Source: JAJDFU01 sp964640855
GTDB taxonomy: Bacteria; Bacteroidota; Bacteroidia; Chitinophagales; Saprospiraceae
DNA length: 64,000 nt
Reading direction: 5' to 3'
NCBI GenBank assembly: GCA_964640855.1
Contig: CAZXIX010000007.1
Span: forward strand, 1-64,000
Shown piece by piece: positions 33,295-41,340 of this stretch. The notes under the pieces are model-generated. The model made no database searches, was not told the DNA's origin, and was given only the letters and a program-made list of their open reading frames with translations. Within the stretch, counting starts at the first letter, position 1. Every line of letters begins with the position of its first letter. A program made the position numbers and the translations under genes.

Positions 33295-34728
33295 TCAGAA
33301 GGCCCGGCGAAGTTGCTCCAGTCGCAGATCCGGCAACTCAGGGTTATCTTCCTGAAGCTCCTGGTAATCCTGCAGAGCCTTCCGGGCTGACTCGGAACTG
33401 AGAAAACCCAGCTGCCAGAAAACCAGATAATGATCCCGCCCCCCGACCAGACAAGACATTCGAACGGCCTTCAGTTCCACCCCCCTGTTCAGAAAGTTCC
33501 GCAGCCGGATCCGGGCTTCCGAATAAGAAGGCACTGTACTATGGACCAGTGCATATCGATCCGGACTAAACTCCTGGATCCGGGTACAGGGATAAACCGA
33601 AATGAGGTCCGGTAGCACGGCTATAAGATAAGCGTTTTCCCGGCCTGTGGGTACGGAAGGAGAATATCCGTCCGGCAGCTGGGTATTCCGGTATATGGCC
33701 TGCAAGCTGTCAAACCGGAACATATACTCCCCGACCTCCCGACTGTAGGATTCCAAAAAAGGCGTGTCGATCTTGAAAAACCCGGGTTCTTCTACGGGAT
33801 TCAAAAGAGGCCTATCCACCGAGCGCCTCCACTGATAAGCATTTAACACCCTTTCGGGCTTCTGCTGGTAGAACCGGACCAGGGTAACGCCCAGCACTGA
33901 AAAGGCAACCAGGCTGAGAAAAACCTGCTTCCAGTGCTTGGGTCTGAAGCGCATCAAACCCTTGGTGTAGGAAAGACCTCTGCCTGGCAACGTACGGGCG
34001 ATAGCTGGTATAATCAGGCGCTCCCGCGAACGAAGCCACCTTTCGCTTTTTTCCAGGAAAGAGGAACTCCCCGACCGGCTGACATCCATCGTGCTGCGGG
34101 CAGCCGCTACCACCAGGTTTACCTTATCGTTGGGGTAAACGATCAGCAAACCGACCCCGGTAGCTATGCACTGTCTTCGGAGTTCCTGATAGGAAGGGTC
34201 TTGTGGATCCCGGAAAACGTCGGCCCCGATGGCAATCCACTGATCGTCCGACCGGTAGGCTTTGAACTGTTCAATGGCGTAAATGTACCGATACCGGTAC
34301 CGCGAGCGACTGATGGCTCGTATGATCAGGAAAAGCGAAAGAAAAAGGGCGATGCAAACCGCCCAAAAAAAGGTACCTCCGCCCAATTCCCAACGCAGCC
34401 ACCCCAGCTCCACGGAGACAGCGACCCCAATGGCTGTGATCCAGGACGACAACATAATAGCATCCCAGCTTCGCTTGGGCATGAGGGGCTTATAAAGGAC
34501 CTCCTCCCGGGTATGCCAGGAGGTAGCTTCAAGGACGACATGGTATTCTCTTCCGTCGGCTGCGAGGTATTTCAGATAGGCATCCGTGACGATCTCACCG
34601 GAGACCTGTTGGCCGGCTGTAAGCATCCTTTGGCCTTCAGCCTGCCTTTTGGCGTAGAATCGGCTCAGGAATATCAAGCCTACCTCCCGGATGTGATCTT
34701 CGTCAAGGTGCCTGCTCATAGGATTCAT
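33295..34728 (-). CDS. membrane protein of unknown function
   Basis: 477 residues with three transmembrane helices: two close together (about 94-112 and 119-139) and one at about 268-287. The soluble N-terminus (10-75) has GEIVTDAYLKYLAADGREYHVVLEATS, here split as GEIVTDAYLKY and VVLEATS, which is reminiscent of a PD-(D/E)xK-like core with an altered last residue. The middle loop (162-215) reads QWIAIGADVFRD and VGLLIVYPNDKVNLVVAA. The C-terminal part (about 365-460, YLIAVLP ... YLVFWQLGFLSSESARKAL) is laid out like a SPOR domain. All domain remarks are impressions. Start ATG 34728 overlaps folP by 26 bases; a second ATG is at 34719. Confidence 0.65.
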   Translation of the reverse strand: MNPMSRHLDEDHIREVGLIFLSRFYAKRQAEGQRMLTAGQQVSGEIVTDAYLKYLAADGREYHVVLEATSWHTREEVLYKPLMPKRSWDAIMLSSWITAIGVAVSVELGWLRWELGGGTFFWAVCIALFLSLFLIIRAISRSRYRYRYIYAIEQFKAYRSDDQWIAIGADVFRDPQDPSYQELRRQCIATGVGLLIVYPNDKVNLVVAAARSTMDVSRSGSSSFLEKSERWLRSRERLIIPAIARTLPGRGLSYTKGLMRFRPKHWKQVFLSLVAFSVLGVTLVRFYQQKPERVLNAYQWRRSVDRPLLNPVEEPGFFKIDTPFLESYSREVGEYMFRFDSLQAIYRNTQLPDGYSPSVPTGRENAYLIAVLPDLISVYPCTRIQEFSPDRYALVHSTVPSYSEARIRLRNFLNRGVELKAVRMSCLVGGRDHYLVFWQLGFLSSESARKALQDYQELQEDNPELPDLRLEQLRRAF

Positions 34729-35587
34729 TGTCAGCCCCGGAAAATAAAGGGGCGCCGAGCGCTTCCCAAAGCCGGACGACCTGCACGGCTTCCCTTACGT
34801 CGTGGACCCGCAGGATCGAGGCCCCCTGTTGTAGCGCCACCATATGCAAAGCGGTAGTCCCGTTGAGGCTTTCGGCCGGTGTTGTACCGATCACCTTTCC
34901 GATCATGGACTTTCGCGAAAGTCCCGCCAGCACCGGAAAATCGGTAAGCCTGAAAGCGTGCAGATGGCTGAGCAAGCGATAGTTCTGCTCTACCGTCTTG
35001 CCGAATCCGAAACCCGGATCCAAAATGATGTCCCCGACCCCCAGGTCGCGGAGTTTTCCGGCTCGCCCGATCAAAAAATCCAGTACCTCTACCAGTACAT
35101 CCTCGTAATCGGTCTGTTGGCGCATGGTCTTGGGCGTGCCCCGCATATGCATGATCACATAGGGTACCTGCAGGCGGGCTATCGTAGCGAACATGGCTTC
35201 ATCCAGCATGCCCGCAGAAATGTCATTGATCAGATCGGCCCCTTCTCCTGTGGCAGCATCGGCAACTTCAGCACGGATCGTATCCACACTGATGAAAGCA
35301 TCGGGAAAGGCCTTTCGGATCGCTTTCAGGCTGGGAAGCAGGCGTCGGAGTTCTTCCTCTGCGGGAATGATCTCAGCTCCCGGACGGGAGGACATCCCGC
35401 CCAGGTCCAGGAGGGTAGCTCCCTGTTCGAGCATCCTTTCCGCTTGCTGCAAGGCCATGTCCTGACTGTTGAAGCGACCGCCGTCAAAAAAGGAATCCGG
35501 GGTCAGGTTGAGGATACCCATGACCACAGGCTTTCGAAGATCTAGCAACCGACTGCCGCAACGGATGGTCTGCACAGGATTCATCAT
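34703..35587 (-). CDS. folP: dihydropteroate synthase
   Basis: Joins p-aminobenzoate to the pterin pyrophosphate in folate synthesis; target of sulfonamides. About 294 residues from ATG 35587 (35584 also possible; the TTG at 35593 is unlikely). Diagnostic segments: VVMGILNLTPDSFFDGG, LDLGGMSSRPGAEII, FISVDTIRAEVAD, LINDISAG, VIMHMRGTPKTMR, DIILDPGFGFGKT and LAGLSRKSMIG. First gene of a minus-strand run with the unknown membrane protein and tamB. A hairpin with a T tract lies in its leader. Confidence 0.95.
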   Translation of the reverse strand: MMNPVQTIRCGSRLLDLRKPVVMGILNLTPDSFFDGGRFNSQDMALQQAERMLEQGATLLDLGGMSSRPGAEIIPAEEELRRLLPSLKAIRKAFPDAFISVDTIRAEVADAATGEGADLINDISAGMLDEAMFATIARLQVPYVIMHMRGTPKTMRQQTDYEDVLVEVLDFLIGRAGKLRDLGVGDIILDPGFGFGKTVEQNYRLLSHLHAFRLTDFPVLAGLSRKSMIGKVIGTTPAESLNGTTALHMVALQQGASILRVHDVREAVQVVRLWEALGAPLFSGADNESYEQAP

Positions 35588-35650
35588 ATGCAATAAGTGA
35601 AATTACAGAAATCCAACCAGGAAAGGGAATGAAGGCTGAGCGGGGAGGGC

Positions 35651-35683
35651 AAAAAAGCGGAAAGTCAGCCCGAGAGGCTGACT
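35651..35683 (-). promoter_or_regulatory. hairpin plus T tract in the folP leader (possible attenuator)
   Basis: On the minus strand AGTCAGCC (35683-35676) pairs with GGCTGACT (35670-35663) and is followed by TTTTTT (35656-35651), about 65 bases before the folP start. No minus-strand gene ends here, so an attenuator or the end of a short leader RNA is more likely than an ordinary gene terminator. Confidence 0.4.
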
Positions 35684-35736
35684 TCCTACCTTTAACTAAC
35701 CTTCAAATAAAAGAAACAGCACTACAAAAACAACTA

Positions 35737-35744
35737 TATATTTA
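35737..35744 (+). promoter_or_regulatory. -7-like element before the DUF4230 gene
   Basis: TATATTTA matches TAnnTTTG except for the last base, 45 bases before the DUF4230 start. No TTTG at the proper distance. Confidence 0.25.
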
Positions 35745-35788
35745 ACGAACCGGTTATTTTATTCGCTGCCTCAGATGGAGAAATAATT

Positions 35789-36973
35789 ATGAGTACGCCT
35801 TTGTATCCTAAAGATAGCGGGTCCTGGATAAGGCTTCTGGTGGGTGTTTTGCTTTTGATCGGGGCTCTGGCAGCCTTGCGCATGATCCAATCGCCAACCC
35901 CTTACGACGCCGATGTTCCCAGGGAAGTGTTGGTCAATTACGTGCCGGCAGATTTTACCTTTCAGCTGGATGAAGAATACGCCCTGGCCGTGTTGACCCA
36001 TCCCGTTCGTTACAAACATGATTTTGAACAGATCGTCAGACAGGTCAATGAAGCCCTGCTGGACCACACCGCTCGCCGCATGGGCCTTCCAGACAGCATC
36101 CGGGCCAAGGTTCGCTCCGCCTACCAACCCCACCACGCCTATCTGGCAGATCTCTATTTTCGCGATTACATGGCGCTAACCGACAGTACGGAGTCCCTGC
36201 CTCAATTGTGGTATGAAAACAAATACTCGGGAGCGACCGATATCTTTCGGGAAGTAGTCTCCAAATACACCTGCTTTCTGACCTCTCACGTATTGAGTAC
36301 GGCACTGGAAACTACTTCGGGCAGACTTATGGCAACCGGATCGGGTGTGCAATCGCCTTGCGGACTTGCCCTGACCGAAGGGCTGAATCCCATGATGAAC
36401 CGGCTTCGCGAACGGGCGGCCATCCTGGATTTCGCCGAATCCCGCAACCTGATGCAAGAAAAGGTGGAGCGATTGGTCACCGAATTGGCCACCATCGAAG
36501 TGAAGGACAAAAAAGGCCTGAACAAAAAATTGCAGACTGAGGTCATGGGGTTTCGGGTATCTACCACTGACATCACGGTTACCGCGGTCAGCATCCTAAA
36601 GGTCGGTTTCGATCTCAATGAATATTTTTCCCTGGAGGTAGACCCTTCCCGAAAAATCGTAACGGTCATCCTGCCCGAACCCCGGGTGCTCTCTCATGAG
36701 GTCTATCCCCGATTGGAGAATCTGAGCATCGGCTGGATGCGCGAATTGCGAAACGAGGATCTGAACAACGCCTTCAATGCCCTGCGTGCTGAATTTCGGA
36801 GAGAGGCCCTGGATTCCGGCACCCTGGAGCGAGCGAGGGAACAAGCCCATGAATTGATGAATACTCTTTTCGCGCCCATGATCGCCTCCATCGATCCTCG
36901 GATGCGCCTCCAGGTACGTTTTCATATTCCGGAATCCATTTCAGAACCTTACCAATCGCCCTTCAATGATTGA
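35789..36973 (+). CDS. DUF4230 family membrane-anchored protein
   Basis: 394 residues. One N-terminal transmembrane helix (about 13-31, in LLVGVLLLIGALAAL), a lead region with a Cys pair and VLTHPVRYKHDFE, then the DUF4230 part from about residue 250: TDITVTAVSILKVGFDLNEY, RKIVTVILPEPRVL, EDLNNAFNALRAEFRREAL and a final amphipathic helix set ELMNTLFAPMIASI. The family is frequent in Bacteroidota and Firmicutes and has no known activity; the look is that of an SPFH/stomatin-like extracytoplasmic protein. It overlaps the methyltransferase start by 8 bases. Confidence 0.72.
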   Translation: MSTPLYPKDSGSWIRLLVGVLLLIGALAALRMIQSPTPYDADVPREVLVNYVPADFTFQLDEEYALAVLTHPVRYKHDFEQIVRQVNEALLDHTARRMGLPDSIRAKVRSAYQPHHAYLADLYFRDYMALTDSTESLPQLWYENKYSGATDIFREVVSKYTCFLTSHVLSTALETTSGRLMATGSGVQSPCGLALTEGLNPMMNRLRERAAILDFAESRNLMQEKVERLVTELATIEVKDKKGLNKKLQTEVMGFRVSTTDITVTAVSILKVGFDLNEYFSLEVDPSRKIVTVILPEPRVLSHEVYPRLENLSIGWMRELRNEDLNNAFNALRAEFRREALDSGTLERAREQAHELMNTLFAPMIASIDPRMRLQVRFHIPESISEPYQSPFND

Positions 36974-37562
36974 TTCGGGAAAAGTGGAATATTGGAACGA
37001 CCGCTATCGGCAAGGGATCACCCCCTGGAATATCGGGCAGGCAAACCCCGTGTGGCTGGGCTACATCCGATCTTTCCCCAAGGAAACCCGCATACTCTTT
37101 CCGGGAGCCGGGCATGCCCACGAAGCCATTGTTCTCTACCGGGAGGGCTACACAAACAGCTGGATCTGCGACTGGTCTGAAGAGGCCATAAGGCTGGTCA
37201 AGCAGCGGGAGCCCGATTTCCCGGAAGAGCAACTTCTTTGGAAGGATTTCTTTGAACTCGAAGGGCCCTGCGATCTCATCATCGAACAAACTTTTTTCAG
37301 TGCCTTGCCCCCAGCCTGGCGGGGCCGGTACGTGCGGCAGATGCATCGGCTTTTCAGGCCCGCAGGAACTCTTGCCGCTTTACTGTTTGCCAGCCCGATG
37401 AATTCGGACCGCCCCCCTTACGGAGGATCGGAAGCTATCTATAAAAGCCTGTTCCGCCCCTATTTTGATTTTCTTCAATTCAAGATCTCGGACCAGTCCA
37501 TCCCTCCCCGCCTGGGAAACGAATTTTTTCTGGAAATGAAACCCCGACCCGACCCGGATTGA
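36966..37562 (+). CDS. TPMT-family S-adenosylmethionine methyltransferase
   Basis: 198 residues, the family size. N-terminal signature YWNDRYRQGITPWNIGQANP, SAM-binding loop ILFPGAGHAHEAIVL followed by the acidic residue in ICDWSEEAI, then IIEQTFFSALPP and GGSEAIYKSLFRPYF. Thiopurine-methyltransferase-like enzymes in bacteria methylate sulfur, selenium or tellurium compounds; the substrate here is unknown. Translation is coupled to the DUF4230 gene by an 8-base overlap. Confidence 0.85.
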   Translation: MIDSGKVEYWNDRYRQGITPWNIGQANPVWLGYIRSFPKETRILFPGAGHAHEAIVLYREGYTNSWICDWSEEAIRLVKQREPDFPEEQLLWKDFFELEGPCDLIIEQTFFSALPPAWRGRYVRQMHRLFRPAGTLAALLFASPMNSDRPPYGGSEAIYKSLFRPYFDFLQFKISDQSIPPRLGNEFFLEMKPRPDPD

Positions 37563-38006
37563 ACCTCTTCCGGATGCCAAGCCGGGTAGTTTTGTCCGCT
37601 TTTGCCTTTTGGCAAACGGGCTTTCCTGCCAAAAATAATCCAAACCCTCACCCAAAGAAGCTTGTACCTTCGTTCTGCCAGAACCCGAAGGCCAACCTTC
37701 AGCGTCCGGCACAGTTAATTGATTTTCAATTATTTGCAGAATATAATTTTTTCATTTTCGGGGCCGGGAAACCTTAGGGTCCCGAAAAGGGAAGGATCCG
37801 GGAGAAAAAAAACGGGTTTTAAGAAATCTTTTGGTGGCTTGTTGAGTTCATTATCAGGGAGTTAAGGTTAAATAACCTGTCTCGCCCAACAACACAGGCC
37901 CGGCATTGGAACGCAAATACGCAACAGGCTCAACCATTTGTAGAGAACTTTCGCTTATCGTATATTGGTAAATGAAAAAGTGGGCTCCGAGTAACGAATA
38001 GCAACT
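37563..38006. other. 444-base intergenic region before the LysM gene
   Basis: No credible gene. It holds a hairpin TTTTCGGG/CCCGAAAA (37755-37762 with 37781-37788) that may end the DUF4230-methyltransferase transcript although it lacks a T tract, an AT-rich block around 37715-37755, and the promoter listed at 37937-37968. Confidence 0.5.
37937..37968 (+). promoter_or_regulatory. Bacteroidota-type promoter for the LysM gene
   Basis: TTTG at 37937-37940, a 20-base spacer, TATATTGG at 37961-37968 (one mismatch to TAnnTTTG). The ATG follows 38 bases later. Confidence 0.6.
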
Positions 38007-40178
38007 ATGAAATCACTATTTTTCACGGTTACCCTCTCTATTTTCCTGTTCACTTCCTTGGGAGCGGCCAATTACTACTTCCTGCTCGATCCCAGCTGCA
38101 TGGATCGGCTGGAGTACGAAATTGCCGGCAACGGCAACGTAGCCCGTGAAGTCTGGTACAGCTATCAGGTAGGGAATAAGAAAGTTTTACTGGAAGTGGG
38201 CGTTAATCCGAGCCAAAGAATCAGTCAGTTAGACGGAACGGTATATAATTGTTCCAACCGGCCGACCAGCAATTACCAGCTCAATCAACTTCGCTCCCAG
38301 GGAAACCGACTCTTTCTCGTGCGGGCTCTAAGCACACCCGACCGCGGATATTCGAGCAACTACGAAGCCTACGAACTCCTTTCGGCCGGTGTGCTGGAAG
38401 CAGATGCTTACAATCTCAATCTCTATCACTGGCAATACAGCTTTCAATACCGGATAGGCAGTTCTCCGCAGGGGCAACCGCTACCCGGGGGCTCCGGGTC
38501 CGGAAGGATCGTTTATCAGCGGTCCGAGCCTAACAGTTGCCTGACTACCTACGTTTTCCGGCAGTATTTCAATTTTGATCAAAACGCTTATATCGATATT
38601 AAGGTGATCCCCCAAATCGGGATCGTAGGCGAGTATCCCAATTCGGCGGGAACCTTTCCCAAAAATCTGGTCAGCGTTAACGGCAACTCCCTTTTTTCGG
38701 TGATCAACCAGCTTTGCTCCAGTGCCTCATCCGGCAGCCAGACCCGCGGGGGGCAAAACGGTGCGTTCGGCCCCAGCCCTCCCCCTTCTACCGTACCCGT
38801 ATCTCCAAGCCCGGCGCCCACTACGCCGGGCAATACGGGAAGCACTCAAAAACACCGGGTTTCGAGAGGAGAGACGCTTTGGGCCATCGCCAAAAAATAC
38901 AATATCGAAATCAGTGATCTGAAGGCCTGGAATAACCTCTCCTCCAACACCATCTCCACCAATCAGGAGCTGATCGTATCACCCAATACAGGGCGGCCTA
39001 GCCCGGCTGCCCGCACGCGCGGAGGATCTTCCTCGCTTATGGCGCCCCCGCCTTCGAGCAATACGGTCGGTTCCAGTCCCTTCCCGGAATATCCCACCGG
39101 AGCTTCCCGGGATCCCGTGTGGGCGCAGCCCCCTCCAGTGCCTCAAAACATAGGCGCCGCCAGCCGAAACGACTGGCGGACCACCGACGGGTACCACACC
39201 GTTCAACCCGGAGAAACCGTCGGTGCGCTTGCCCGGCAATACGGCTATACGGAAGCCCGCTTCCGCTATATGAATAACCTGGGGCCAGATGACATCGTGC
39301 GTCCCAATCAAGTCCTGAAAACACTGGATCAACCCCGGTCTGCAGCCCCTTACGGCATCACGCCATCCACTCCTTATGGCTCCAGAGGCAACGAATCGAC
39401 GGTTACTCCCTATCAGGCTCCCGGAACGAACAATTACGACCTGAACCAACTCTACTCTCAAGCCGACCCGAACCAATATCCGTTCGAGCCTTACCAAAGT
39501 GAGAACAGCCCTTCCTTTGGCGGGCAACCACCGGCTTCCGGCAGTGGCTTCAATCCGACCACCAGCTACGATTGGACGGAGCCCAGTCCCGCAGCGCCTC
39601 CGAGCTACGACCTGTCTCCTCCGCCCGCTTATCCCAGCTATCCGGCACAAACCGGTCCGGGTGCCACGATTCCTCCCTCCTACGACAGCCCGGCCTCCAG
39701 CTATCAGCCCGGAGGCGGCTCTGCCGACCAACCGGCTCAAACCTACAACCCAGGAGGAGCTGCAGGCGGAGGGGGCGGCCAACCCCCGGCCAGCCAACCG
39801 GGGAACGCCAATCTTCCGACCCAAAACACCCTGCCTACGTTCAATCAAAATACCCGGGGAGGTAGCAACCCGACCTTCAACTACAATCCCGGCGGAACTC
39901 CGCCCCCGGCGGCTACCGGCATGCCCAGTTCCTACAGCCAACCCAGCACAAGGGGAGGCTCGGCCAACACGCCCTTCGGAAGCAGTATAGGAACAACCAC
40001 CGTAACGCCAAATAATTCCGACCCGGAAGAGATCGTTTCCTATCACGTCGTACAACCCGGTGAGACCCTTCAGACCATATCCAGCCGCTACGGAGTGAGC
40101 GTAAGTAAACTTCGAAGTCTGAACAATTTGGAAAAAGACGATCAACTTAATCCCTACCAACGCCTTTATATCCAATAA
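38007..40178 (+). CDS. secreted protein with three LysM domains
   Basis: 723 residues. Signal peptide MKSLFFTVTLSIFLFTSLGA; a globular N-terminal domain of unknown type to about residue 245 (with Cys pairs); then Pro/Ser/Gly/Tyr-rich low-complexity linkers alternating with LysM modules at about 283-328 (HRVSRGETLWAIAKKYNI), 396-440 (YHTVQPGETVGALARQYGY) and 679-723 (YHVVQPGETLQTISSRYGV). LysM binds GlcNAc-containing glycans such as peptidoglycan. No hydrolase domain is present, so it is probably a structural or anchoring protein of the periplasm or cell surface. Confidence 0.85.
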   Translation: MKSLFFTVTLSIFLFTSLGAANYYFLLDPSCMDRLEYEIAGNGNVAREVWYSYQVGNKKVLLEVGVNPSQRISQLDGTVYNCSNRPTSNYQLNQLRSQGNRLFLVRALSTPDRGYSSNYEAYELLSAGVLEADAYNLNLYHWQYSFQYRIGSSPQGQPLPGGSGSGRIVYQRSEPNSCLTTYVFRQYFNFDQNAYIDIKVIPQIGIVGEYPNSAGTFPKNLVSVNGNSLFSVINQLCSSASSGSQTRGGQNGAFGPSPPPSTVPVSPSPAPTTPGNTGSTQKHRVSRGETLWAIAKKYNIEISDLKAWNNLSSNTISTNQELIVSPNTGRPSPAARTRGGSSSLMAPPPSSNTVGSSPFPEYPTGASRDPVWAQPPPVPQNIGAASRNDWRTTDGYHTVQPGETVGALARQYGYTEARFRYMNNLGPDDIVRPNQVLKTLDQPRSAAPYGITPSTPYGSRGNESTVTPYQAPGTNNYDLNQLYSQADPNQYPFEPYQSENSPSFGGQPPASGSGFNPTTSYDWTEPSPAAPPSYDLSPPPAYPSYPAQTGPGATIPPSYDSPASSYQPGGGSADQPAQTYNPGGAAGGGGGQPPASQPGNANLPTQNTLPTFNQNTRGGSNPTFNYNPGGTPPPAATGMPSSYSQPSTRGGSANTPFGSSIGTTTVTPNNSDPEEIVSYHVVQPGETLQTISSRYGVSVSKLRSLNNLEKDDQLNPYQRLYIQ

Positions 40179-40204
40179 TTCTGAACCAGACGTTCCAGCT
40201 ATTG

Positions 40205-40212
40205 TATATTTG
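40205..40212 (+). promoter_or_regulatory. -7 element (TATATTTG) before the CNNM gene
   Basis: Perfect TAnnTTTG match 33 bases before the ATG at 40245. A TTTG is not seen at the ideal spacing. Confidence 0.4.
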
Positions 40213-40244
40213 GCTGGATGATATAAAAAGATTCCCTCCCTTTT

Positions 40245-41333
40245 ATGGTTCTCCTTCTTATATATTTTGTGCTGGCCATCGTTTTCTCCTTCCTATGCTC
40301 CGTTTGGGAATCCGTCTTGCTGAGTACTTCGGAATCCTTCGTGGCGCTGAAAGCCAAGGACAACAGCCAGGTGGGCCAACTGCTAAAGCGGTATAAGGAT
40401 CCCGAACACATAGACGAACCCCTGGCCGCCATTCTTACCCTAAATACCATAGCGCACACCTTGGGAGCCACCGGCGTGGGTGCTCAGGCGGCCAAGATCT
40501 GGGACCAGCATGCTTCCTTCCAATTCCTGGGTGTCTCGATCAGCGCTGAATTTATCGTCGCAGCGGCCATGACCCTGGCGATCCTTTACCTTTCCGAGAT
40601 CATCCCCAAAACCCTGGGCGCTATTTACTGGCGTTCGCTGGTCGGTTTTACGGTCACATCCATCCAGCTCATCCTCATCCCTCTGTGGCCACTGGTAAGG
40701 CTGAGTTTATTGATCACCAATTTGTTGAAGGGAAAGGAAAGGAAAAGCGTGTTCAGCCGGGCAGAGATCACGGTGATCGCCGAACGCGGTGAGGCCGAAG
40801 GCGTCGTCAATGAAGGGGAGACCCGGATCATCCGCAACCTGATGATCAGTCATACCATTCGGACCAAGGACATCATGACTCCTCGTACGGTAGCCGTGAT
40901 GGCTCCGGAAGAACTAACCATCAACGACTTTTACCAGATACATCCCAAGCTTCGCTTTTCACGCATTCCCATCTACAAGGATTCCAAAGACCACGTGACG
41001 GGCTTCGTACTAAAGGATGACATCCTGTCGGCCATCATCGACGATCGGGGGGAAGAAACCATTTCCGCACTGAAAAGACCCATCCAAATGGTCAACGAAT
41101 TCCTCCCCCTGCCCGAACTTTACGAAAAATTACTGGAGAACCGGGATCACATCGCTTTGGTGGTGGATGAATTCGGAGGCATGTCCGGCCTGGCAACCAT
41201 GGAGGATGCCATTGAAACCCTGCTGGGCGTCGAGATCATTGACGAAATGGACAATGTAGACGACATGCAGCGGTGGGCCCGCAAGAAATGGGAAGAGCGC
41301 GCCAAAAGTCTGGGGATTTTGCCGGAAGCCTGA
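40245..41333 (+). CDS. CNNM/DUF21 and CBS-domain membrane protein
   Basis: 362 residues. The N-terminal CNNM transmembrane domain (about 1-165) has VWESVLLSTSESFVALKAKD and IIPKTLGAIYW; it is followed by the acidic helix segment AERGEAEGVVNEGETRIIRNLM and a CBS pair (DIMTPRTVAVMAPEEL, RFSRIPIYKDSKDHVTGFVL, IALVVDEFGGMSGLATMEDAIE). CNNM/CorC proteins are Mg2+ (Na+-coupled) exporters or regulators. The C-terminal CorC_HlyC transporter-associated domain is absent; the protein ends shortly after the CBS pair. Convergent with yidC, 7 bases apart. Confidence 0.88.
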   Translation: MVLLLIYFVLAIVFSFLCSVWESVLLSTSESFVALKAKDNSQVGQLLKRYKDPEHIDEPLAAILTLNTIAHTLGATGVGAQAAKIWDQHASFQFLGVSISAEFIVAAAMTLAILYLSEIIPKTLGAIYWRSLVGFTVTSIQLILIPLWPLVRLSLLITNLLKGKERKSVFSRAEITVIAERGEAEGVVNEGETRIIRNLMISHTIRTKDIMTPRTVAVMAPEELTINDFYQIHPKLRFSRIPIYKDSKDHVTGFVLKDDILSAIIDDRGEETISALKRPIQMVNEFLPLPELYEKLLENRDHIALVVDEFGGMSGLATMEDAIETLLGVEIIDEMDNVDDMQRWARKKWEERAKSLGILPEA

Positions 41334-41340
41334 CCCCCAA

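Noticed and set aside
38750..39990. Repeat array or CRISPR-like repetition in the LysM gene
   Set aside because: The repetition is Pro/Ser/Gly-rich coding linker plus LysM modules; there are no uniform repeats with unique spacers.
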